A stretch of DNA of 64,000 bases from Streptomyces fagopyri (lineage in GTDB: Bacteria; Actinomycetota; Actinomycetes; Streptomycetales; Streptomycetaceae): assembly GCF_009498275.1 (NCBI RefSeq), contig NZ_CP045643.1, positions 8,122,001 through 8,186,000 on the forward strand, in the 5' to 3' direction. Shown one piece after another: positions 24,979 through 32,580 of the stretch. The translations under genes and the position numbers were made by a program. Below the pieces are notes generated by a model. It did not search any database. It saw only the letters and a program-made list of their open reading frames with translations, and was not told where the DNA came from. How positions within the stretch are numbered: position 1 is the stretch's first letter; each line of letters opens with the position of its first letter.

Positions 24979-25019
24979 GGTGATCTCCTGACGATCGACG
25001 TTTGCGGATACACACCTAT

Positions 25020-25047
25020 GACCGGGAGGGTGGGCCGATCTGTGACA
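25020..25047 (-). promoter_or_regulatory. ECF41-type promoter of the CMD gene (17-nt spacer)
   Basis: On the minus strand TGTCACA (25047-25041) and GGTC (25023-25020), separated by 17 nt, where the other sites have 16. The distance from GGTC to the GTG start is 41 nt. Confidence 0.6.
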
Positions 25048-25166
25048 GGGGGCCCGGGTGACCTGGATCTCCCGCCGCCCCTGCCCGGCCGCGCGGCACC
25101 GCTCGCCGGGGGCGCGGACCACGAAGGTCCGGGGCGCGGACGCCGATGCGTGTCCACGGAGCACCG

Positions 25167-25197
25167 GCCGTCCGGCGGGAGTTCTCCGCCGGACGGC
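25167..25197. other. Strong hairpin in the gap before the esterase gene
   Basis: A perfect 12-bp stem GCCGTCCGGCGG / CCGCCGGACGGC with a 7-nt loop lies about 80 bp upstream of the hydrolase start. It could be a leader structure or a terminator of antisense reads. Confidence 0.5.
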
Positions 25198-25274
25198 GGC
25201 TACTCCGTACAGCCGGCCCGGGGCACCATGACGGCAGTGGTCACAGGGGCGTGACCGTGACGCAGGGAGTGCCG

Positions 25275-26288
25275 ATGACCGCCGTACCCTCCGCATCCTC
25301 CACCGGGAACGAGCAGTTCCGGGTGGGGCCGCCCCCGCCGTTCGACCCGGAACTCGCCGCCGCACTCGAAGTCGTCTCCGAACAGATGTCGCCGGCCCTG
25401 TACCCCGGGATGATCCCGGCGCTGCGCGAGGAGATGGCGGCGTGGGAGGGAGCGGACTCCGACCTGACCATGGACGGCGCCTTCGAGGTCGAGGACCGCA
25501 CGGTTCCCGGGCCGCGGGGCGCCCCGGACATCTCCCTGCTCGTCTGCCGGCCCACGGGGACCGATGTCACCGTGCCCGTCGTCTACCACACGCACGGCGG
25601 CGGAATGGTGGTCGGTGACAGGCGCTCCGGCGTCGCCGAGATCCTCGGCTGGGCGAGCGAACTGGGCACGGCGGTGGTCTCCGTGGAGTACCGACTCGCC
25701 CCCGAGAACCCGCACCCGGCGCCCGTCGAGGACTGCTACGCGGGACTGGTGTGGACGGCCGGACACGCCGCGGAACTGGGATTCGACGCCGGCCGGATCG
25801 TCGTCGCCGACGGCAGCGCGGGAGGCGGCCTTGCCGCGGCCGTGGGCCTGCTCGCCAGGGACCGCGGCGGCCCGGCGCTGCTGGGGCAGGTACTGCTCTG
25901 CCCGATGCTCGACGACCGCAACGACACCCCGTCCAGCCACCAGATGGCCGGTCTCGGCCTGTGGGACCGTACGGCGAACGACACGGGGTGGACGGCCCTG
26001 CTCGGCGACGCGCGCGGCGGCCCGGACGTCTCCCCCTACGCCGCCCCGGCGCGTGCCGGGGATCTCTCCGGACTGCCCCCGGCGTTCATCGACGTCGGTT
26101 CGGCCGAGACCTTCCGGGACGAGGCCGTCGCGTACGCCACCCGGATGTGGCAGGCGGGCGGTCGCGCCGAACTGCACGTCTGGCCGGGCGGTTTCCACGG
26201 ATACGACCAGCTGGCGCCGCAGGCCGCCCTGTCCCAGGACACGAAGGCGGCACGCCTGCGATGGCTGCGCCGGCTGCTGGGGAACTGA
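25275..26288 (+). CDS. Alpha/beta hydrolase of the hormone-sensitive-lipase family
   Basis: 337 aa from the ATG at 25275 (GGGAG about 6 nt upstream). The oxyanion motif HGGG (YHTHGGGMVVGDR) is intact. The nucleophile elbow reads ADGSAGG, the HSL-type G-x-S-A-G-G. The catalytic Asp is in DVGSAETFRDEA and the His in GGFHGYD. A cap helix region precedes HGGG. Probably an intracellular esterase of small acyl esters. No signal peptide. Confidence 0.88.
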   Translation: MTAVPSASSTGNEQFRVGPPPPFDPELAAALEVVSEQMSPALYPGMIPALREEMAAWEGADSDLTMDGAFEVEDRTVPGPRGAPDISLLVCRPTGTDVTVPVVYHTHGGGMVVGDRRSGVAEILGWASELGTAVVSVEYRLAPENPHPAPVEDCYAGLVWTAGHAAELGFDAGRIVVADGSAGGGLAAAVGLLARDRGGPALLGQVLLCPMLDDRNDTPSSHQMAGLGLWDRTANDTGWTALLGDARGGPDVSPYAAPARAGDLSGLPPAFIDVGSAETFRDEAVAYATRMWQAGGRAELHVWPGGFHGYDQLAPQAALSQDTKAARLRWLRRLLGN

Positions 26289-26597
26289 CCGGACCCGGTG
26301 CCTCCGGGCCGAGGCCGACGGGGTGTGCCGCGACCACGACAGGCCCCTCGATCCGGCCTGGCCGTCCGCGCCCCTCCCGCCCGGCGGGTCCGCGGCCGTC
26401 CGGCTGTGGCGCGCGGGCGCTCCAGGACCGTCTCGCCCAGGCCGAGCACCGGCTGGACCGGCCGGTGCGCACGAGCCGTACGGCCGGCTCCGGCTCCAAC
26501 TGGCCCCGCTCCCAAGGAGACCGCACCGGAATCCGGCGTCCCCGCAGGCCGCCGGGGCCCCGGGGCGCCGGTCTCCCGGGGGAGCGGCGGACACGAC
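26289..26597. other. Intergenic, no gene seen
   Basis: 309 bp between convergent genes. Frames here are Arg/Pro-rich shadows. I see no clear hairpin or repeat. Confidence 0.5.
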
Positions 26598-27689
26598 CTA
26601 GACGGAGCGGTGGTACTGCGCGGGCACGTGGACGTCCGCGCCGAGTTCCCGTCCCGCGAGGCGGGCGAACGACGGGTTGCGCAGCAGTTCGCGGCCCAGC
26701 AGGACCGCGTCGGCCTCGTCGTTGGCGACGATCTTCTCGGCCTGCTCGGCGTCGGTGATCAGACCGACGGCGGCGACGGGCAGACCGGTCTCCGCCCTGA
26801 CCCGCGCCGCGAAGGGAACCTGGTAGCCGGGCCCGACCGGGATGCGTACGCCCGAGGCGTTGCCGCCCGTCGAGACGTCCAGCAGGTCCACGCCGTGCTC
26901 CCGGAGCCGGGCGGCCAGACGGACGGTGTCGTCGGCGCCCCAGCCGCCCTCGTCCAGCCAGTCGGTGGCGGAGACGCGGAAGAAGAGCGGCTTGTCCTCG
27001 GGCCAGACCTCGCGGACGGCGTCGACGACTTCGAGGGCGAAGCGGACGCGGTTCTCGTAGGAGCCGCCGTACTCGTCGGTGCGCCGGTTGGAGTGCGGGG
27101 AGAGGAACTCGTTGACGAGGTAGCCGTGGGCGCCGTGGATCTCCACGACCTCGAACCCGGCGTCCAGGGCGCGCCGCGCCGCGTCCGCGAACCGGCCGGC
27201 GATCTCCCGTATGCCGGCCACCGTGAGTTCGGTCGGCACCGGATGACGCTCGTCGAACGCCAGCGCGCTCGGAGCCAGCGGCTGCCATCCGTACGCGCCC
27301 TCACCGACCGGCGCGCCGCCCGTCCAGGTGCGGTCGGTCGACGCCTTGCGCCCGGCGTGCGCGAGCTGGATCCCGGGCACCGTGCCCTGGTCGCGCAGGA
27401 AGCGCGTGATGCGACGGAACGCCTCCACTTGGGTGTCGTTCCAGATGCCGAGGTCGTACGGGCTGATCCGGCCCTCGGGGGAGACGGCGGTGGCCTCGAC
27501 GACGATCAGGCCCGTGCCGCCGGTGGCGCGCGCGGCGTAGTGGGCGAAGTGCCAGTCGTTCGGAGCGCCTGTCGACGGTCCTTCCGGCGCGGCCGAGTAC
27601 TGGCACATCGGGGGCATCCACACCCGGTTGGGGATCGTCAGATCGCGCAGGGTGATGGGCTCGAAGAGCGCGCTCACGGCGGACTCCAT
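26598..27689 (-). CDS. Old yellow enzyme, NADH:flavin oxidoreductase (YqjM-like)
   Basis: 363 aa. FMN TIM barrel of the YqjM class: FEPITLRDLTIPNRVWMPPMCQYSA at the N-terminus (including the Cys of the MCQY motif that modulates the flavin), GLIVVEATAV, QLAHAGRKAS, EIHGAHGYLVNEFLSPHSNRRTDEYGG with the paired His, and the C-terminal DAVLLGRELLRNP. It reduces activated C=C bonds of enals, enones or electrophilic xenobiotics with NADPH. It is divergent from an ArsR gene with two inverted repeats between them, so it is probably derepressed by an electrophile or metal signal. Confidence 0.92.
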   Translation of the reverse strand: MESAVSALFEPITLRDLTIPNRVWMPPMCQYSAAPEGPSTGAPNDWHFAHYAARATGGTGLIVVEATAVSPEGRISPYDLGIWNDTQVEAFRRITRFLRDQGTVPGIQLAHAGRKASTDRTWTGGAPVGEGAYGWQPLAPSALAFDERHPVPTELTVAGIREIAGRFADAARRALDAGFEVVEIHGAHGYLVNEFLSPHSNRRTDEYGGSYENRVRFALEVVDAVREVWPEDKPLFFRVSATDWLDEGGWGADDTVRLAARLREHGVDLLDVSTGGNASGVRIPVGPGYQVPFAARVRAETGLPVAAVGLITDAEQAEKIVANDEADAVLLGRELLRNPSFARLAGRELGADVHVPAQYHRSV

Positions 27690-27712
27690 TCATCGCGGGA
27701 CCGGAATGTCGT

Positions 27713-27734
27713 TACTACGAAAAACATCGTAGTA
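27713..27734. promoter_or_regulatory. Inverted repeat TACTACGA-N6-TCGTAGTA
   Basis: Perfect 8-bp arms just upstream of the OYE start, in an AT-richer stretch that should contain its promoter. Likely ArsR operator. Confidence 0.72.
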
Positions 27735-27749
27735 CGGCAAGTGTCAAAC

Positions 27750-27765
27750 TACGAGAGGTCTCGTA
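27750..27765. promoter_or_regulatory. Inverted repeat TACGAGA-N2-TCTCGTA
   Basis: Perfect 7-bp arms with the same TACGA core as the neighbouring repeat, on the ArsR side of the shared region. Confidence 0.68.
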
Positions 27766-27847
27766 CAATGGGGACCGGAAGGCCGATCGAGGAGGCCCGC
27801 CATCGGCGGTGCCCGGACGACCGGCCGCCCCGAGGACTGGAGCCACC

Positions 27848-28204
27848 GTGACGACCGCCCCCGCCGGCAGCAGCCGGGATCTCGCGCACCCCACGTGTGC
27901 GGAGATCCGCCTGGAGGGCGTGCTGCACGCGCTGTCCGATCCGATGCGGCTGCGGATCGTGCGCGAGCTCGCCGCCGACGGCGACGAGCTGTCCTGTTCG
28001 CACTTCGACCTGCCCGTCACCAAGTCCACCACCACGCACCACTTCCGGGTGCTCCGTGAGAGCGGGGTGATCCGGCAGGTCTACCGCGGCACGGCCAAGA
28101 TGAACGGGCTGCGCGCGGACGACCTCGACACGCTGTTCCCGGGACTCATCGGCTGCGTCCTCGCCGCGGCGGCACGCCAGGAGTCGGAGCGGGGCGACGG
28201 CTGA
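27848..28204 (+). CDS. ArsR-family repressor
   Basis: 118 aa, GTG with GGAG 6 nt upstream. Winged helix with DPMRLRIVRELA, recognition helix TKSTTTHHFRVLRESGVIRQ and wing VYRGTAKMNGLR. Cys residues at HPTCAEIR and LSCSHFD could be redox- or electrophile-sensing positions; another Cys lies near the C-terminus (IGCVLAAAA). There is no classical metal-binding ELCVCDL motif. Divergent from the OYE gene, which it probably represses. Confidence 0.88.
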   Translation: MTTAPAGSSRDLAHPTCAEIRLEGVLHALSDPMRLRIVRELAADGDELSCSHFDLPVTKSTTTHHFRVLRESGVIRQVYRGTAKMNGLRADDLDTLFPGLIGCVLAAAARQESERGDG

Positions 28205-28244
28205 GCCTGTGCCCGGGTGGTGACCGTGGACGCCTCCAGAGCTG

Positions 28245-29603
28245 CTAGGCGGTGACGGTGGGCGCGTCCGGAGCGGCCGCGCCGCCCTCCTGCTCTCCCG
28301 GCCGCCCCGGCAGGTGGTTGAAGAGCAGATTCAGGACGATCGCGGTGAGGCAGCCGGCGCTGATCCCGCTGTTCATCACCGTCTGGAACCAGTCGGGGAA
28401 CTTCGCGTAGACCGTCGGCACCCCGACCGGGAGCATGCCCACGGCGACCGAGACGGCCACGACGGTGAGGTTGTGGTTGCCCTTGAAGTCCACCGCGGCC
28501 AGAGTGCGCAGCCCGCTCGCGGCGACCGTCCCGAACATCACCAGACCCGCGCCGCCGAGTACGGGCGACGGTACCGCCGCGACCACCGCGCCCAGTTTGG
28601 GCAGCAGGCCGAGAAGCACGAGGATGCCGCCCGCGGCGGCGACCACCCAGCGACTGCGCACGCGGGTCATGCCGACCAGGCCCACGTTCTGCGCGAACGC
28701 CGTGTACGGGAAGGTGTTGAACACCCCGCCGAGGACCGTGGAGAGGCCGTCGGCGCGCAGCCCGTCGGCGAGCGCGCGCGGCTCGACCCGGCGATCGGTC
28801 ATCTCGCCCACCGCGATGAGGTCGCCGGTGGTCTCCGTCATCGTCACCAGTGCCACGACCAGCATCGAGACGATCGCGGAGGCGCGGAAGGACGGCGCGC
28901 CGAAGTGGAACGGCGTGCTGATCCCCAGCCAGTCGGCGTCGCCGACACCGCCGAAGTCCGTGAAGCCGAGGGGCACCGCCGCGGCGAGACCCACCGCGAT
29001 GCCGATCAGCACCGCGATCCGGCTCAGGAAGGGCGGCGCGAACCGCTGCACAGCCACGACGACGGCCAGCACGAAGCCCGCGAGCGCGAGGTTCCTCGGC
29101 TCGCCGAAGTCCTTCGCGCCGACGCCGCCGGCCGCCCAGTTTCCCGCGACCGGCAGCAGTGAGACGCCGATGATCAGGATGACGGTGCCCGTGACGAGCG
29201 GCGGGAAGAAGCGCAGCAGCCTGCCGAAGACCGGCGCCAGCAGCATGATCGCGAGGCCCGCGACGATGACCGAGCCGTAGATCGCGGGCAGTCCGCCGCC
29301 CGTCGTTCCGATGAGCACCATCGGTGAGACCGCGGCGAACGTGCAGCCCTGCATGATCGGCAGACGTACGCCGAAACGCCAGAATCCCACGCACTGGATG
29401 AGGGTCGCGACGCCGCAGATCAGCAGGTCGGCGGTGATCAGATACGCCAGATCGGCCGGCGAGAGCTTCATCGCGCCGCCCACGATCAGCGGAACGGCCA
29501 CGGCTCCCGCGTACATCGCGAGCACGTGCTGCAACCCGAAGGCGGCCAGACTGCGTACGGGCGGGACCTCGTCGACGGGATGCACGGGTGCGGTGGTCGC
29601 CAT
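28245..29603 (-). CDS. Xanthine/uric acid-type NCS2 permease
   Basis: 452 aa from the ATG at 29603 (GGAG 5 nt upstream; a GTG at 29609 is less well placed). About 12-14 membrane helices. NCS2 features: GLQHVLAMYAGAVAVPLIVGGA at the N-terminus, the TETTGDLIAVGEM segment with the functionally important Glu, and GGVFNTFPYTAFAQNVGLVGMTRVRSR with the QN pair of the xanthine/urate branch (as opposed to uracil transporters). It imports purine bases with a cation. No purine catabolic genes are adjacent. Confidence 0.9.
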   Translation of the reverse strand: MATTAPVHPVDEVPPVRSLAAFGLQHVLAMYAGAVAVPLIVGGAMKLSPADLAYLITADLLICGVATLIQCVGFWRFGVRLPIMQGCTFAAVSPMVLIGTTGGGLPAIYGSVIVAGLAIMLLAPVFGRLLRFFPPLVTGTVILIIGVSLLPVAGNWAAGGVGAKDFGEPRNLALAGFVLAVVVAVQRFAPPFLSRIAVLIGIAVGLAAAVPLGFTDFGGVGDADWLGISTPFHFGAPSFRASAIVSMLVVALVTMTETTGDLIAVGEMTDRRVEPRALADGLRADGLSTVLGGVFNTFPYTAFAQNVGLVGMTRVRSRWVVAAAGGILVLLGLLPKLGAVVAAVPSPVLGGAGLVMFGTVAASGLRTLAAVDFKGNHNLTVVAVSVAVGMLPVGVPTVYAKFPDWFQTVMNSGISAGCLTAIVLNLLFNHLPGRPGEQEGGAAAPDAPTVTA

Positions 29604-29834
29604 GGGCACTCCAGGGGCGGCGGCGGATCGGGGACGGCCGGACGGCGTGCGGAACCTCCGGTCGGCACGAGACCGTAAAGGGCTTGAACAGTTTGTTGAT
29701 TTCCGGTCTGTTGCCGGTGTGTGTCATGCCCACGGAACATCGAACGACTCCGACGGACCCTCGCTCCGGATGACGGACGCGGGTCGCGCCGGACGCCAGG
29801 AATCGCCGTCGCCGCCGGACGCCAGGAAGCCGCC

Positions 29835-29854
29835 GTCCGCCGCCGACGGCGGAC
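29835..29854 (-). terminator. Terminator after the FprA gene
   Basis: A perfect 8-bp stem GTCCGCCG / CGGCGGAC with a 4-nt loop, ending two bases before the stop codon of the reductase. Three copies of CGGACGC(C/T)AGGAA lie around it (about 29790-29862). Confidence 0.65.
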
Positions 29855-29855
29855 G

Positions 29856-31232
29856 CTAGGAAGTCGTCGTCCGCGCCGCCGTCAGCAGTGACGTCCAGTC
29901 GGGCAGCTTCACGACACCGCGCCCGAGGGAGGCCCCGAGCTCCGCCTCCGCCCGCTCGATCGCCTCCCAGCCGGCCCATTCGACCGGCGTGACGCCGTCC
30001 GCGCGCAGTGCCGCGAGCGGGTCGCCGGGCACCTCACGCCGTACGAGATCGGGCGCGTCCTCCAGCAACGCGGTCACCGTCTCCTTCGCGCACGGCCGGT
30101 TGGTCCCGATGACGCCCGTCGGGCCGCGTTTGATCCAGCCCGCCACGTACTCGCCCGGGGCGACCGCCCCGTCCCGCAGCACCCGCCCCGCGAGATGCGG
30201 CACCGTGCCGTGCTCCGCGTCGAACGGCAGTCCGTCGAGCGGAACCCCGCGATAGCCCACCGAGCGGAGCACCAGCTGCGCCGCGATGTCCTCGTGGCGA
30301 CCCGTGCCCGTCACCCCGCCCCGCCCGTCGGGCGCGGTCCGTTCGAAGCGCACCGCGCCCACCCGGCCGCCGGCACCGCCCGGCTCGCCGTCGCGGGGGA
30401 GCAGCGCGACGGGACGGAGGAAGAACCGGAGCCGGATCCGGCGCGGACGGCCCCGTGGCGGCGCGGCGGCCCACCCGCGCAGCACCTCCACGTTGCGGCG
30501 CTGGGCGGCGGGCAGCGCCGACGGGTCGGCGTACTGCGGATCGAGCGCCAACTCGTCGGGGTCCACCACGACGTCGGTGTCCGGCAGCCCGCCCAGCTCG
30601 CGCAGCTCCTTGGTGGTGAAGCGGGCCTGCGAGGGGCCGCGCCGCCCGACCATGCTGATCTCCGTCACGGTGCTCGCGGCCAGCGCGGTGAGCGCGGCCT
30701 GCGGAATGTCGGTGGGGCTCAGCTCGGCCGCGCCGCGGGCCAGGATCCGGGTCACGTCGACCGCGACGTTGCCGACGCCGATGACCACGGCCGAGTGGGT
30801 GCCGAGCACGAATCCGGCGGCTCCGTCGGTCACGGAGTCCGGGTGCGCGCTGTACCAGGAGACGAACTCGGTCGCCGACCAGCTGCCGGACAGTTCCTCG
30901 CCGGGCACCGCGAGGTGACGGTCGGTGGCGGCTCCCACGCAGTACACGACCGCGTGGTACAGCTCGCGCAGTCGCTCGGCCGGCACGCCGCCGGGGCCCA
31001 CCTGGACGCCGCCGAGGAACCGCACCCGCTCGTCCTCCAGGACGGCGCGCAGATTGTTCTGGAGCGACTTGATCTTCTCGTGGTCGGGGGCCACGCCGTA
31101 GCGGACCAGGCCGTAGGGGCACGGCAACCGGTCGAGGACGTCCACCCGGATCTCGGGCAGCCCACTCTGTACGAGGCTCTGGGCGGTGTAGACCCCGCTG
31201 GGCCCCGAGCCGACGACGGCGACATGCAGCAC
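29856..31232 (-). CDS. FprA-type ferredoxin/adrenodoxin-NADP+ reductase
   Basis: 458 aa from the GTG at 31232 (GGGAG 7 nt upstream), the same length as mycobacterial FprA. FAD motif VVGSGPSGVYTAQSLVQ; LPCPYGLVRYGVAPDHEKIKS, the adrenodoxin-reductase signature; NADPH motif VIGVGNVAVDVTRILAR; C-terminal AGWIKRGPTGVIGTNRPCAKETV. It transfers electrons between NADPH and ferredoxin, for example for P450s or iron-sulfur enzymes. The frame stays open to 31598, but the extra N-terminus is low complexity and precedes the Rossmann motif, so it was rejected. Confidence 0.92.
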   Translation of the reverse strand: MLHVAVVGSGPSGVYTAQSLVQSGLPEIRVDVLDRLPCPYGLVRYGVAPDHEKIKSLQNNLRAVLEDERVRFLGGVQVGPGGVPAERLRELYHAVVYCVGAATDRHLAVPGEELSGSWSATEFVSWYSAHPDSVTDGAAGFVLGTHSAVVIGVGNVAVDVTRILARGAAELSPTDIPQAALTALAASTVTEISMVGRRGPSQARFTTKELRELGGLPDTDVVVDPDELALDPQYADPSALPAAQRRNVEVLRGWAAAPPRGRPRRIRLRFFLRPVALLPRDGEPGGAGGRVGAVRFERTAPDGRGGVTGTGRHEDIAAQLVLRSVGYRGVPLDGLPFDAEHGTVPHLAGRVLRDGAVAPGEYVAGWIKRGPTGVIGTNRPCAKETVTALLEDAPDLVRREVPGDPLAALRADGVTPVEWAGWEAIERAEAELGASLGRGVVKLPDWTSLLTAARTTTS

Positions 31233-31733
31233 GGCGGAACTCCCAACCCGAAACCCGAAACCGGAACAGCCCGAGGGGATCGCTGATGGCTCCAGCATCG
31301 CACCACTCATGGCCCACTGACAGGGTGCGGCGCGCGGTACACGTGTGCGTGTCCGTCCGTATGGATCGATCACCTCTCGTGGGGGACCGCCCCCGCCGAG
31401 GTGCGCGGCGGCCGTGGCGGCGCGGTGCGGGCCGAGGCCCAGGCGAGGGCGCCGCCCGGCCGTAGCCGTCGTGCCCGCTGTGCCCGTCGTGCCCGTCGTA
31501 CCGGGCCGCTTGGCGTCGCGGGGCGCGTCGGCCGGTCGCCGAGGAGTACCGGGGCGCGCGGCAGGGGCGGATCCGGTCGGGGCGGTCGTGTGCGCCACCG
31601 GTCACGGCCGGCACAGGTCACCGGCGCTGATCGCCCGGACGGACGGCCCGGGTGCGCGGCGAGGAGCTCCTGACCTCCTGTCATGTACGTCGTCGAAGCG
31701 GCCGCGGGGAGCATCGCCGAAGGCCGCGGACCG
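31233..31733. other. Intergenic region with a degenerate 9-bp repeat
   Basis: 501 bp without a credible gene. At 31468-31502 it contains about four copies of GTCGTGCCC (one altered). The 5' part must hold the FprA promoter. Antisense frames are Arg/Pro-rich. Confidence 0.55.
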
Positions 31734-32387
31734 TCACGACATCGCGCGCATCCTGCTGATCTCACTGGTCTGCTGGGCCATCACGTCGTCGGCCATCTCC
31801 TCGATCTGGATGTTGTTGCCCCGGGCCTTCACGTCCGTGGCCATCGAGACCGCCCCGTCGTGGTGCGTGATCATCAGTTTCAGGAAGAGCCGGTCGAAGA
31901 CCTTTCCACGGGCCACGCGCAATGCCTTGAGCTGGGCCTCGGTGGCCATGCCGGGCATCGCCGCGTGCTGGTGCCGCGTGGCGTGGCCGTCCCCGTCGTG
32001 GGCGTCGAGCCAGCCCTTCATCGTGCTGATCTCGGGTCCCTGCGAGGCGGCGATGCGTGCCGCGAGTGCCTTCACCCGGCCGGACCCGGCCTGCCCCGGG
32101 GCGAGCCGGGTCATCTCCAGCGCCTGGGTGTGGTGTTCGATCATCATCCGCGCGTAGGCGAAGTCCGCCGAGTTGGGGGAGTCGTCCTCGGTGCGCCGTT
32201 TCGCGGCATCGTCGGCGGAGAGAGTTTCGGCCGCCTCGCCGGGCTTGCCGGGCGCGATCACCGAAGGGCCGCCCGTCCTGCCGGAGTCGGCCGGGGCGCC
32301 GGAGTCGTCGCAGGCCCCGAGCGTGAGGACGACGGCCACCAGCGCGGCCGTGACCAGGGACGCGCGAGGGGAACGGCGGAAGAGCAC
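31734..32387 (-). CDS. DUF305 lipoprotein
   Basis: 217 aa from the GTG at 32387 (CAGGAGG, 5 nt). Lipoprotein signal peptide with lipobox LTLGAC (Cys near residue 26). The mature part is the four-helix DUF305 fold with two characteristic motifs: MMIEHHTQALEM and LMITHHDGAVSMA, each with a His-His pair, separated by a His/Met-rich loop (HDGDGHATRHQHAAMPGM) that suggests copper or other metal binding. Divergent from the LVIVD protein, and the two probably act together at the cell surface. Confidence 0.9.
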   Translation of the reverse strand: MLFRRSPRASLVTAALVAVVLTLGACDDSGAPADSGRTGGPSVIAPGKPGEAAETLSADDAAKRRTEDDSPNSADFAYARMMIEHHTQALEMTRLAPGQAGSGRVKALAARIAASQGPEISTMKGWLDAHDGDGHATRHQHAAMPGMATEAQLKALRVARGKVFDRLFLKLMITHHDGAVSMATDVKARGNNIQIEEMADDVMAQQTSEISRMRAMS

Positions 32388-32580
32388 AGCGACCTCCTGG
32401 GACACACGGATCGGCTTACACCTCACGGGTGTTCATGACCGTCCTAGCACGCTTCCGAACGTGCCTGATCAGAAAGTCTCATTACGAGTACGTTGCCATC
32501 TGTTGATCAGCGCATGGGGCAGACGATACTTCTGGGGTCCGTGAACCGTTCCTCTGCGAACGGCTACAAGGGAGGACGCA

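Noticed and set aside
31233-31598. N-terminal extension of the FprA gene
   Set aside because: Low-complexity, repeat-derived sequence before the FAD Rossmann motif; a well-placed GTG with GGGAG gives the normal FprA length.
31345-32157. + strand frame of 270 codons across the DUF305 gene
   Set aside because: Antisense shadow; the minus-strand DUF305 motifs and lipobox are clear.
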